Shown: one piece after another, positions 8,226 to 15,165 of the stretch
How positions within the stretch are numbered: position 1 is the first letter of the stretch
Layout of the letters: every line of letters starts with the position of its first letter
IMG/VR virus record: IMGVR_UViG_3300033145_001550
Location: 1 to 26,347 of that record
Reading direction: 5' to 3' (one strand)
DNA length: 26,347 nt
From: a virus
Made by a program: the position numbers and the translations under genes
Notes under the pieces: generated by a model
What the model saw: the letters and a program-made list of their open reading frames with translations, nothing else
What the model was told of the DNA's origin: nothing
Database searches by the model: none

Positions 8226-8644
8226 CCTCTCCTCCATTTTCTATCGAGAATAGTAATCCCATTCATATGGTCTACCTCATGGGCTATACAAACTGCTATA
8301 ATCCCTTTATATCTTTCTTGTTTACCGTTATTAACAATATCAATTGTAGCGTATCTTTTAGTATCTAACTGTAAATTAGGAAAACTTAAACAACCTTCTT
8401 TTATCATTCTAAATTTATCTATTCTATGTATTATAACAGTGTTAATTAAATCTAATCTTAATTCTTTAATTCTAATTATACCTACTCTTTTTGCTACTCC
8501 AATTTGGATAGCAGATAATCCTATACCTCTTTTAGTATCAAGACTATCTTCTAAATCTTTAATAATACCTTTAGCTTCTTTATAAGAAACTTCTTCACTT
8601 ATTACTTTCAAAGCTTTTATATTTGTTACTATTTCTTTTTTCAT
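8222..8644 (-). CDS. def: Peptide deformylase
   Basis: This 140-aa enzyme removes the N-terminal formyl group from new proteins using an active-site metal. All three family motifs are intact: GIGLSAIQIG, EGCLSFPN (metal Cys) and CIAHEVDHMNG (HEVDH, two metal His plus the catalytic Glu). The C-terminus stops soon after motif 3, as in short marine-phage deformylases. It lies directly after the site-2 protease with a 13-nt gap and has a weak ribosome binding site. In phages this enzyme may speed maturation of short-lived or membrane proteins, which is inference here. Confidence 0.92.
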   Translation of the reverse strand: MKKEIVTNIKALKVISEEVSYKEAKGIIKDLEDSLDTKRGIGLSAIQIGVAKRVGIIRIKELRLDLINTVIIHRIDKFRMIKEGCLSFPNLQLDTKRYATIDIVNNGKQERYKGIIAVCIAHEVDHMNGITILDRKWRRG

Positions 8645-8657
8645 AATATTAATCTTT

Positions 8658-9305
8658 TTATATAAACCAAATCCAACCCAATAATATTATTTGTGCTATC
8701 ATTAAAACCCAAAATCCTATCTTAGTTATTTTTTCTAAAAATGAAACGAATTTATTCTTTAACTTTTTTTCCAATAAAAATAACCAAACATACCCACCAT
8801 CCAATGCTGGTATAGGAGCAATATTAGTTATAAAAGCAGCTAAACTCATAAAACTTAATTGTAATAAAAATAAATTAGGTCTTACTGCACTTATCAATAA
8901 ATATATACCATAATGATTTTTAGTAATAAGATACTTCATTAATAAAAAGTCAGTTTGCAGTCCTATACTAATTGATTTAAAATTAATCCAATAACATATA
9001 AAAGCAGTTAATAAATTAACAGTTACTCCAGCTAAAACTATTACTAATTTTTTTGAGTATCTTTGAGTCAGCCATCCTGTTTTTACCTTACCTTTTTCTC
9101 CTTCTAATCTACAGTATCCGCCTAAAGGAATCATACTTAAACGAAAATCTATCCCCCATAATTTTTTATGTAATAAGACTTTACCAAATCCTACGCTAAA
9201 AGCTTCTACTTTTACTCCACATAAAAGAGCCGCTACCATATGCCCTAATTCATGGGATACTATGATAATTAATAATGATACAAACATATACAATATTCCT
9301 AACAT
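8658..9305 (-). CDS. Minimal site-2 protease (M50, RseP-like without PDZ)
   Basis: This 215-aa integral membrane zinc protease should cut substrates inside the membrane. The first helix carries IIVSHELGHMVAALL (H18, E19, H22), and a later helix carries NIAPIPALDGGYVW, with N161 and the third metal ligand D169. The segments FSVGFGK, RLSMIPLGGYCRLEG and LAGVTVNLLTA are typical of RseP-like enzymes. RseP is about 450 aa with two PDZ domains; both are missing here, so substrate gating must differ. AAAGGTG precedes the ATG. It sits two genes after the DegS-like protease and three after ClpP. Confidence 0.92.
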   Translation of the reverse strand: MLGILYMFVSLLIIIVSHELGHMVAALLCGVKVEAFSVGFGKVLLHKKLWGIDFRLSMIPLGGYCRLEGEKGKVKTGWLTQRYSKKLVIVLAGVTVNLLTAFICYWINFKSISIGLQTDFLLMKYLITKNHYGIYLLISAVRPNLFLLQLSFMSLAAFITNIAPIPALDGGYVWLFLLEKKLKNKFVSFLEKITKIGFWVLMIAQIILLGWIWFI

Positions 9306-9322
9306 TTATTCACCTTTTTTCA

Positions 9323-9400
9323 CTATTGTAATTTTTCCATTCCAGTTAAACAAAATAAAATAATTAACAATCCTAATATTTTTTTCATATTAATCATCAT
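9323..9400 (-). CDS. 25-aa hydrophobic microprotein between two proteases
   Basis: The ORF starts at ATG 9400-9398, overlapping the TAA of the protease gene by 1 nt (TAATG). GAGG lies 8 nt upstream, within the last codons of the protease. A second in-frame ATG follows at once, and a third at codon 5. The peptide has the core MKKILGLLIILFCLTG and ends MEKLQ. It looks like a signal peptide or a single membrane helix, with a lipobox-like LTG but no Cys after it. Its position between the trypsin-like and site-2 proteases makes a regulator or substrate possible. It could also be a decayed gene. Confidence 0.5.
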   Translation of the reverse strand: MMINMKKILGLLIILFCLTGMEKLQ

Positions 9401-10161
9401 TATAGTAACCTCAAGTCTTTTAAAAATAATTTCACACTTAGTCCATCAATTGCCAAACCGTGTGCTACATCTACTTGACCCCAACCAAAACCATTAATAG
9501 CAAATATGACTCCTATTAATTCTCCGTCTTTATTACATACTGCAGAACCAGAATTACCATATAACGTTGGTATTTGAATAATATCGTAAAGTCTGTCATA
9601 CCCTGCAAAAACCCCTTCTCCATAAACATACTTTCTACCAAGATGATGCCCTACTAAATAAACAGAGTCTTGAGGAGAACCAAATGAAAATCCTTTTACA
9701 GCTTGTTTTCCTTTCAAGGTTCCTTCAATTTTAATAACAGCCAAATCTACTAAATTACTTTTATGAAAAGCAACAAGTTCAGCTTCTTTTGTTTGTAATC
9801 CTTCTTCTACAAAAAGAGTTACTCTATCTCCTTTATCCCTTCCAGCTACATGAGCATTTGTTAAAATATAAGTATAATCTTTATCTATTTTAATAATTGA
9901 ACCTGTACCACCCCACACTTGACCTATTGTAATAGAATCATCTTCTTCTTTTTTTTCAGAAACTTCTCCTGTAATATAAACAGTAATAGATTTAAGATAT
10001 TTATAAGATGGTTTTACAGGTTTTACAATATTTGAAGTTACAATCTTCTTTGTTTTTACATCTATTTTTAAATTTGAAAAGGTATCAAAAACAAATAATC
10101 CTCCTACAAAAATAAAAGTAACCGAAGCAACTATCAAAATTGTCGAATAAAATTTACGCAT
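9400..10161 (-). CDS. Membrane-anchored trypsin-like serine protease (DegS-like, no PDZ)
   Basis: This 253-aa protein has one N-terminal membrane span at about residues 6-26, a 35-residue linker and a chymotrypsin-fold protease of the HtrA/S1C type. The triad is visible as TNAHVAG (H104), LVDLAVIKI (D139) and YGNSGSAV (S204). With the N-terminal anchor it should face the periplasm or outside, as DegS does. DegS has a C-terminal PDZ domain and about 355 aa; this protein ends right after the protease fold, so peptide sensing by PDZ is absent. AAGGAGG precedes the ATG. The upstream neighbour is ClpP and the downstream genes are a microprotein and a site-2 protease. Confidence 0.92.
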   Translation of the reverse strand: MRKFYSTILIVASVTFIFVGGLFVFDTFSNLKIDVKTKKIVTSNIVKPVKPSYKYLKSITVYITGEVSEKKEEDDSITIGQVWGGTGSIIKIDKDYTYILTNAHVAGRDKGDRVTLFVEEGLQTKEAELVAFHKSNLVDLAVIKIEGTLKGKQAVKGFSFGSPQDSVYLVGHHLGRKYVYGEGVFAGYDRLYDIIQIPTLYGNSGSAVCNKDGELIGVIFAINGFGWGQVDVAHGLAIDGLSVKLFLKDLRLL

Positions 10162-10175
10162 GTTACTTTTCCTCC

Positions 10176-10760
10176 TTATTTAATTACCGCTTCAACAATA
10201 CCTTTTTTAACACAATCTTCTGCATATAGCCATAATTCTTCATTTCTAGCTTTAGTCAAATCTACTACAGATAACTTAGTTTGTTCAGCTAAATAAGCAA
10301 AACTTCTTTTCTGTAACTCTTTACTAAAGTCAGCTCTTGATAAAAATTTAGTAACATAATCATAATTAGCAGTTGCCATATCGTGAGCCATCCATACGCT
10401 ATGTTTAGTTATAAGTCTTGCTTTTCCAGTAACAGAAATTAATCCTGCCATACTACAAGCTTTTCCCATAATTAAAGTAACTATAGGCGACCTACATCCT
10501 CTCATAGTATCTATAATTGCAAATCCGTCTTGAACGCTTCCACCTCCAGAATTAATTAATATTGTAATTGGTTTATGAGATAATTTGTCTAAAATTAAAA
10601 GTTCTTTAATTACTCTACTTGCCATTTGTTCATCAATAGTACCAAAAATCATAATTTGTCTTGACTGTAATATTAATTGGTCTGGTTCTATTTTAGCACG
10701 TGAACTTCTTTCTTTTTTTGATAATTTTTTAGTTAATTTTTTCTTAACTTTTTTAGACAT
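10176..10760 (-). CDS. clpP: ClpP-like serine protease
   Basis: This 194-aa protein has the crotonase-like ClpP fold. Visible motifs are ILINSGGGSVQDGF (oxyanion region), GKACSMAGLI (catalytic S103) and KHSVWMAHDM (catalytic H126). In the place of the catalytic Asp of E. coli ClpP the best alignment gives E176 (NEELWLYAED), so the triad may be Ser-His-Glu or may use another acid. The first 25 residues are very Lys/Arg-rich, unlike the usual axial loop. ClpP needs an AAA+ partner (ClpX or ClpA), and none is in the window, so it may use the host's or a partner elsewhere. AAGGAG precedes the ATG. Confidence 0.9.
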   Translation of the reverse strand: MSKKVKKKLTKKLSKKERSSRAKIEPDQLILQSRQIMIFGTIDEQMASRVIKELLILDKLSHKPITILINSGGGSVQDGFAIIDTMRGCRSPIVTLIMGKACSMAGLISVTGKARLITKHSVWMAHDMATANYDYVTKFLSRADFSKELQKRSFAYLAEQTKLSVVDLTKARNEELWLYAEDCVKKGIVEAVIK

Positions 10761-10768
10761 ATTTCTCC

Positions 10769-11272
10769 TTATTTATTTTCTACTAATCCCAAAATAGTAT
10801 TATAAACTTCTGTAAAAATATCTTTTACATTCTTAGGTTCTATATGTCCTTGAAGCCCTATCATAACTCTTGATGTTGCATGAGCTACTGCTTCTCTTTT
10901 AATAAGTTCATCTTTTGAAGTAACAGCTACTTTCGCCGGATTCTTTTGGTTACAAGTGTAACACTTCTTATATCTATCGTCTTTTAAAGGTTTTCCACAT
11001 TCTTCGCAAACAAATTTTAATTCAGGTTGAACTCCTTGAGGAGGAGATTCTTTAGGAGTAGTTTGTTGACTTTCTCCTTTTCCTTTTGTAATATATGTAA
11101 TAGTAGATTTTCCACCGCTTCTATCGTATTTAATTGTTACTTCATCACCATTAGAAATATTATCTTTTACAAAATTAACTACAGGGTCAGCTAAAAAATA
11201 CCATGTAGCGTCATTTTCGTTGGTCCCTATCTTTAACATTTTACCAGTTCTCATTATTGCGATAACTTTCAT
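10769..11272 (-). CDS. OB-like protein with zinc ribbon (possible ssDNA-binding protein)
   Basis: This 167-aa protein starts MKVIAIMRTGK. I chose this start because GGAGG lies 9 nt upstream; an in-frame ATG 54 nt earlier lies inside the upstream gene. Residues 1-65 look like a compact beta-barrel with a GDEVTIKYD strand. A Gln/Pro-rich linker follows, then a zinc ribbon (CEECGKPLKDDRYKKCYTC) and a helical tail. The layout is compatible with a single-stranded-DNA-binding or replication accessory protein, and the adjacent FEN exonuclease fits that. The assignment is inference, as no diagnostic motif is present. Confidence 0.7.
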   Translation of the reverse strand: MKVIAIMRTGKMLKIGTNENDATWYFLADPVVNFVKDNISNGDEVTIKYDRSGGKSTITYITKGKGESQQTTPKESPPQGVQPELKFVCEECGKPLKDDRYKKCYTCNQKNPAKVAVTSKDELIKREAVAHATSRVMIGLQGHIEPKNVKDIFTEVYNTILGLVENK

Positions 11273-11292
11273 TTTACTTTTCCTCCTTAATT

Positions 11293-11478
11293 TTAGTAGT
11301 TTATTAATTGGTATATATCTCTCCATACTTTATTAAAATATGAAATGTATCCTTTTTTACTATTAAATTCTCCTTTCTTTATTTCATCAAGAGTTATTCT
11401 TAATCCATTTATTGTAATTATGGTATTATTTATGTTATAAGAAATATTTCTTTTTTTTAACCAGTTTAAAACTTTCAT
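11293..11478 (-). CDS. Hypothetical small protein
   Basis: This 61-aa protein starts MKVLNWLKKRNISY and has short beta-like segments (NTIITINGLRITLDEI) and an aromatic C-terminus. GAGGAG precedes the ATG, and the start overlaps the exonuclease stop by 4 nt. It is not recognised. It is probably expressed with the exonuclease and the zinc-ribbon protein. Confidence 0.7.
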   Translation of the reverse strand: MKVLNWLKKRNISYNINNTIITINGLRITLDEIKKGEFNSKKGYISYFNKVWRDIYQLINY

Positions 11479-12293
11479 TTCTTTTCTCCTCTTTTTGCAG
11501 CTTTTTTCTTGGCTAATTTTTTCTTTTTTCTTTCATAATACTTAACACTTTTTTCATAAGGTTCAGTACCATTATTATAAATACTCATAAATCTATCTCT
11601 TATATTATCAAATGGTATTTCTTCTACATTAATATCTTTCTCTTGCAAATTATTAAGACTTTCTCTAATAGGTATCTCTACAAATTCTGGTAACTCTAAT
11701 AAATTAATTACTTTCTCTCTATTATCAAAATCTTTAGTTGATAAAATAGGATTAACCAAATTATCTGCTACTTCTTTTCGTACTTTTGATGATATTAATT
11801 TATAAACATTAAAATTTTCAGGTTTGATTTTATATCTATGGGATTTAAAATGAGGGCTAAATATTTTAACATTTGGATAATACCACATTTGTTCCATATC
11901 AGAATCAGAAGTTATTAAAATTACTTCATTATCTTTATAATATTTACACCCAACCGCCATAATATCATCTGCTTCTAAATGTTCGATTTTTATAAAATGC
12001 CAATTAGTTGCAATGTTTATTTTTTCTACTAATTCATCAAATTCTTTATATTTTTCTTTTGGTAAATGTTTTCTTCCTTCTTTATATTGTGGCTCATAAT
12101 CTTTTCTCCAACTACTTAAAAAATCCATAGCTATTATTATTTTATCATCAGGGTCAATTCCTATTTTTTTTAAATTGCTTATAACCATATTTAAACAATT
12201 ATGAGGGGCATATAATTTAGGATTAGTTACAGAAGCCCAGCCAGCGGTGTGTATAAAAAATCCCCAATCTATAAAAACTACTTTATTCTTCAT
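11475..12293 (-). CDS. FEN-type 5'-3' exonuclease / RNase H-like nuclease
   Basis: This 272-aa PIN-fold nuclease should remove RNA primers or 5' flaps during replication, as T4 RNase H does. Metal-binding acids are visible in VVFIDWG, IIIAMDFLSSWRKDYEPQYK (with the R/K-rich arch), EHLEADDIMAVG and ITSDSDMEQ. The last 30 residues are almost all Lys, Arg, Ala and Glu, a likely DNA-binding tail. GAGG lies before the ATG, and the start overlaps the end of a homing endonuclease gene by 4 nt. Confidence 0.9.
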   Translation of the reverse strand: MKNKVVFIDWGFFIHTAGWASVTNPKLYAPHNCLNMVISNLKKIGIDPDDKIIIAMDFLSSWRKDYEPQYKEGRKHLPKEKYKEFDELVEKINIATNWHFIKIEHLEADDIMAVGCKYYKDNEVILITSDSDMEQMWYYPNVKIFSPHFKSHRYKIKPENFNVYKLISSKVRKEVADNLVNPILSTKDFDNREKVINLLELPEFVEIPIRESLNNLQEKDINVEEIPFDNIRDRFMSIYNNGTEPYEKSVKYYERKKKKLAKKKAAKRGEKK

Positions 12294-12985
12294 ATTTTAA
12301 TCCTCAAGTTTTCAAAATCTTTTTTCATTAATACTTTTATATTTTCATTTGGATATAATTTTCTAAATAATTTAAATCTCTTTTTACTTTCTTCTCTCCA
12401 ATAACCTTTTATTTCTATATATTTATCCATTTCTGGTAAATAAAAATCGGGGCAATAGGTACAATCTTTAAAATAAAATCGTTTTGACTCGTATGACCAT
12501 TTTATATTATTGTTATCTAAATATTTGGCATATGCGGTTTCCCAACTACTTCTCATACAAATACCTCTATAATAAATACGTTTACCATGAGGAGTTATTT
12601 TACCATACATAGGATTATTTTTACCTTCATGAGCTTTAGATTGTTTTATTTTGGTCTCTTTTGTATGTCGCCTTCCTATATTTAATTTGATAAATATTTT
12701 ATTATAGCATTTGTTGCATTTGTTGCATTTTTGAGAACGATAATTAATCTCTTTTCCGCATTGGCAATAATTTGGAAACATGGTTTTTCCATGTTTAAAA
12801 TTTATATTTTTTTTACCTTTCATTCTAATTTTCATTTTTTTAATAATTTTAAAATTGCATTTTTTGCCTTTTTGAACACAAGACCTGCATTTATGACTCC
12901 CATATAAAGCTGATTGATAACTAATTTTATTATCACAATCAATGCAATAATATTGTTTGATAGATATTCTATTTTCTTTATTCAT
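12290..12985 (-). CDS. Free-standing homing endonuclease (zinc knuckles, NUMOD3, PD-(D/E)XK)
   Basis: This 231-aa protein has N-terminal zinc knuckles (CIDC, CRSC), an INFKHGK motif with CQC and CNKCNKC cysteines, a NUMOD3-type DNA-binding repeat (HTKETKIKQSKAHEG, NNPMYGK) and a PD-(D/E)XK nuclease domain: RSSWETAYAKYL, YCPDFYLP, YIEIKGYW. It should cut a specific DNA site lacking the gene and so spread by gene conversion. The start at 12985 is chosen because ATGAATAA overlaps the stop of the 53-aa gene; an upstream ATG at 13048 would lie inside that gene. Its end overlaps the exonuclease start by 4 nt. Intron ends were not found, so it appears free-standing. Confidence 0.85.
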   Translation of the reverse strand: MNKENRISIKQYYCIDCDNKISYQSALYGSHKCRSCVQKGKKCNFKIIKKMKIRMKGKKNINFKHGKTMFPNYCQCGKEINYRSQKCNKCNKCYNKIFIKLNIGRRHTKETKIKQSKAHEGKNNPMYGKITPHGKRIYYRGICMRSSWETAYAKYLDNNNIKWSYESKRFYFKDCTYCPDFYLPEMDKYIEIKGYWREESKKRFKLFRKLYPNENIKVLMKKDFENLRIKI

Positions 12986-13139
12986 TATCTTCTGGAAAAT
13001 AACAATTTTCCAATTTATTGTCTCTACTGTAATGATAATACACTCCATCTACAACTATATAACTTTCTCCTTCATAAATTGCATCACGGCAATAACCACA
13101 AAAAGCAATTATGGTTTTTTCAAATCTGTCGCTACACAT
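12978..13139 (-). CDS. Small cysteine-pair protein, 53 aa
   Basis: The ORF starts MCSDRFEKTIIAFCGYCRDA, and the rest has an EGESYIVVDGVYYHY segment and a last Cys near residue 46. The arrangement is that of small phage proteins with one incomplete zinc ribbon. AAAGGGGG precedes the ATG. The start overlaps the upstream stop by 8 nt and the end overlaps the homing endonuclease start by 8 nt, so it fills the gap exactly. No function is known to me. Confidence 0.75.
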   Translation of the reverse strand: MCSDRFEKTIIAFCGYCRDAIYEGESYIVVDGVYYHYSRDNKLENCYFPEDNE

Positions 13140-13683
13140 TTTTCCCCCTTTCCTCATTATAAGTATCTCTGTCTCCTCCCTTTAATTTAATATCCCTCTC
13201 CCATACAATATAAGCTAATACAAAAATCTCCAACAAATCTTTTTGAGATACATCTTTAAAATCTATTGTTTTGAACTCTTTTAATAAAACATAAATAGTA
13301 TCTAATTCCAATGAGCCTTCAAATGCTAAATCATCAAGGTCTGCTCCAATATAATATCCTATTTCTTTTCTAAATTTATTAAAATATTTGCTTTTAACCC
13401 TTACTGTAGTATTAATAGATTCTGGGGAACCTTCTCTTGTTAAATGAAATCCCCTTTTTAACCATAAAATAAACATATAGCATGAAATTTTTAAAAGGTC
13501 TCTTTCTCTTGCGAGATTAGAATATCTTTTAACATATTTAGCTATTGTTCCAAATAACCAATTTTTACCAAAGTCATCGAATAAGACATCTGTAGCTTCT
13601 TTAGTTTCTGTTTGAGCGTATTTCTGTCCGCCATATTGAAATTGATTTTCGATTAATTCAAAAAACTGTTCCAAATTATTCAT
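13132..13683 (-). CDS. Helical protein, nucleotide-metabolism-like (DUF3310-like segment)
   Basis: This 183-aa protein carries EATDVLFDDFGKNWLFGTIA followed by KYVKRYSN and DLLKISCYMFILWLKRGFHL. This resembles an all-alpha family, common in phages, in which a KYv-R motif and DLlKa helix recur (DUF3310 and MazG-like or dATP/dGTP-pyrophosphohydrolase neighbours). The C-terminal half is another helical segment. GGAG precedes the ATG and both ends overlap neighbours. The class is likely. The enzymatic role is uncertain. Confidence 0.65.
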   Translation of the reverse strand: MNNLEQFFELIENQFQYGGQKYAQTETKEATDVLFDDFGKNWLFGTIAKYVKRYSNLARERDLLKISCYMFILWLKRGFHLTREGSPESINTTVRVKSKYFNKFRKEIGYYIGADLDDLAFEGSLELDTIYVLLKEFKTIDFKDVSQKDLLEIFVLAYIVWERDIKLKGGDRDTYNEERGKNV

Positions 13684-13976
13684 TCTTTAATCTCCTGTTG
13701 TTTTAATTTATAAGAAGCTTTTATACTTTTTAATAAGTCATTTACTTCTTTTTTTCTCAGTTGGAACAAAAAGTTATAAACTTTTTTACAGTTCTCACAT
13801 ATTTCTTTGACTTCAAGTTTCTGGTCTTTTTTGTAGTTATCTTGAGCGTACTCATAATAGTCTCTATATTCTTTAAAATTTAACACCTCTTCTATAGTTT
13901 CCTTAGATACTATCATAAATTTCTTACAGCCAATTTTAATTAAATTCCCACATACATCGCAAAAAGATGATTGCAT
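13680..13976 (-). CDS. Small zinc-ribbon protein with helical insert
   Basis: This 98-aa protein has FCDVCGNL near the N-terminus and ICENCKKVYNF near residue 60, forming a split C4 zinc site around a charged helical insert. A Lys/Gln-rich helix follows. AAGGAG precedes the ATG. It overlaps the following gene by 4 nt. No function is recognised. Confidence 0.75.
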   Translation of the reverse strand: MQSSFCDVCGNLIKIGCKKFMIVSKETIEEVLNFKEYRDYYEYAQDNYKKDQKLEVKEICENCKKVYNFLFQLRKKEVNDLLKSIKASYKLKQQEIKE

Positions 13977-13984
13977 ATCACTCC

Positions 13985-14596
13985 TTATATTTTATATTTT
14001 TCTTGTATATATTTGATACAGTCTTCTGTTTTATAGAAAGTTATTAATTTTCCATTGTTTGCAATTTGGTTTCCAAATAATAAAGAGGAATTAGTTTCTG
14101 TTTTTGGACAGTCAGGTAAAATTAAATAAATAGGAATTCTAAATAAAAATGCAAATACCACTTCAAAAATAGTTCCTACTGTTTTTACAGCTTTAGGCAT
14201 ATATACAATAATAAAATCACTCCTTACTACCGCTTCACTGTCTCCCCAATATTTAATGTCCTCATGACGATTTCCGTCAATATGTTTTCTCATACGAAGA
14301 GCTGTCAATAAATCAATTAAATCTGTATTTTCTCCTATCTGTCCATACCAAATTTTCCACATTTCAGTAAAAAATAAATTCCATTTACCAGCTCTCTTTA
14401 ATCCTTTGATATATTCAATTTGTTGTCCAGATTGTTTGCCAACTTTTGAACTTTCTTGTGTTACAGGGTCATAAATTAATAAATCAGGGCTTTCAAGCTT
14501 TTCGGTAATTTGGTCTCTCCAAGATTTCATTTCAGCTTCTGTGACGTGTTCGATAGCCCCAGCAAGGTATGTAGTATATTTAATTCTGTCATTCAT
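13985..14596 (-). CDS. Nucleoside 2-deoxyribosyltransferase-like protein
   Basis: This 203-aa protein has YLAGAIEHV near the start and WGDSEAVVRSDFIIVYMP with VGTIFEVVFAFLFRIPIYLI later. These match the fold and typical positions of the nucleoside 2-deoxyribosyltransferase family, including the catalytic Glu region (GTIFEV). Such enzymes swap bases on deoxyribose or hydrolyse modified nucleotides. A long insert (GKWNLFFTEMWKIWYGQIG) is like that of a phage subfamily. AAAGGAG precedes the ATG. It may act with the helical nucleotide-type gene downstream. Confidence 0.78.
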   Translation of the reverse strand: MNDRIKYTTYLAGAIEHVTEAEMKSWRDQITEKLESPDLLIYDPVTQESSKVGKQSGQQIEYIKGLKRAGKWNLFFTEMWKIWYGQIGENTDLIDLLTALRMRKHIDGNRHEDIKYWGDSEAVVRSDFIIVYMPKAVKTVGTIFEVVFAFLFRIPIYLILPDCPKTETNSSLLFGNQIANNGKLITFYKTEDCIKYIQEKYKI

Positions 14597-14688
14597 AATT
14601 TTACTCCTTTAGCTAAAATAATTAACATTAGAAATATACTTATAAATGAAATTCCATAAAACAATAGTAATTTTCTTATTTTAGACAT
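14593..14688 (-). CDS. 31-aa single-TM microprotein
   Basis: The ORF starts MSKIRKLLLFYGISFISIFL and ends with a hydrophobic stretch and AKGVKL, giving a basic N-terminus and one membrane helix. It fills the gap between two genes and overlaps the next start by 4 nt (ATGA). The ribosome binding site is modest (GTGGA). Its existence rests on fit and composition, and its function is unknown. Confidence 0.6.
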   Translation of the reverse strand: MSKIRKLLLFYGISFISIFLMLIILAKGVKL

Positions 14689-14690
14689 GA

Positions 14691-15050
14691 TTATTCCACA
14701 TCACCGTTTTGAGAACATTTCAAGTCCTCATATTTGGCTATTCTATTATCATAATGTTCAAGAACTATCATTAAAACATATGCATCTAACTTTAATTTTC
14801 GTTTAATTTCTTTATAACATCTAACTAAACAACCTGTCATATCGTTATATCGTTGATAATTAGGTTTTTCTCCTAAAAATCTTTCAACAAAATTAAAAAT
14901 AACACCGGCTCCCAATAAACTTTCTGTTACAGTAAATTTATTGTGCTTTACATAATAAAAAATCTGATAATTCAATTCTCCAGCGGTTTGAGCTTCTTTA
15001 CCTTTTCGCAATTCAGCTCGCCTACCGTCATATGTATTAATATATGGCAT
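14691..15050 (-). CDS. MPY...GELNY family protein (DUF6899-like)
   Basis: This 119-aa protein begins MPYINTYDGRRAELRKG, contains GELNYQIFYYVKHN, then YNDMTGCLVRCYKEIKRKL and ends YDNRIAKYEDLKCSQNGDVE. This order (MPYI, GELNY, a central helix, then Y-x-x-K-x-x-NGDV) is that of a family of short phage and bacterial proteins that I know as DUF6899; the function is unknown. GGAGG lies 8 nt before the ATG. A truncated relative lies just upstream and a longer paralogue at 15642-16313. Confidence 0.8.
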   Translation of the reverse strand: MPYINTYDGRRAELRKGKEAQTAGELNYQIFYYVKHNKFTVTESLLGAGVIFNFVERFLGEKPNYQRYNDMTGCLVRCYKEIKRKLKLDAYVLMIVLEHYDNRIAKYEDLKCSQNGDVE

Positions 15051-15066
15051 TGTTATTTCCTCCTGC

Positions 15067-15150
15067 TTACTTTATCTCTAGTAATTTGCTTTCTAATACT
15101 GTTAAAATATCTTGAAATTTAGGTCTATCATTTTGTTCGATATATGGCAT
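15067..15150 (-). CDS. 27-aa truncated MPY-family peptide, repeat copy A
   Basis: The ORF starts MPYIEQNDRPKFQDILTVLE and ends after SKLLEIK. It matches only the N-terminal part of the MPY...GELNY family and stops where GELNY would follow. AAAGGAG lies 8 nt before the ATG, so it may be translated. Most of it lies in a 53-bp direct repeat. It may be a functional short peptide or the remnant of a duplicated gene. Confidence 0.6.
   Translation of the reverse strand: MPYIEQNDRPKFQDILTVLESKLLEIK
15074..15126. repeat. 53-bp exact direct repeat, copy A
   Basis: A 53-bp sequence is identical to 16337-16389, 1263 bp away, in the same orientation. It encodes RPKFQDILTVLESKLLEI in both copies. The two copies bracket the cupin gene and the 223-aa MPY-family gene. 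The identity at silent positions points to a recent duplication or to gene conversion. Confidence 0.95.
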
Positions 15151-15165
15151 AGTTGTTTTCTCCTT

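Noticed and set aside
8181-8585. Plus-strand open frames, for example at 177-392, 1339-1563, 8181-8585, 12914-13190, 20388-20639 and 24749-24955
   Set aside because: They lie opposite strong minus-strand genes, lack ribosome binding sites and recognisable motifs, and arise from the reverse complement of A/T-rich codons.
12986-13048. Longer N-terminus of the PD-(D/E)XK homing endonuclease starting at 13048
   Set aside because: It would overlap the 53-aa gene almost fully in another frame and has no ribosome binding site; the ATGAATAA overlap at 12985 fits better.
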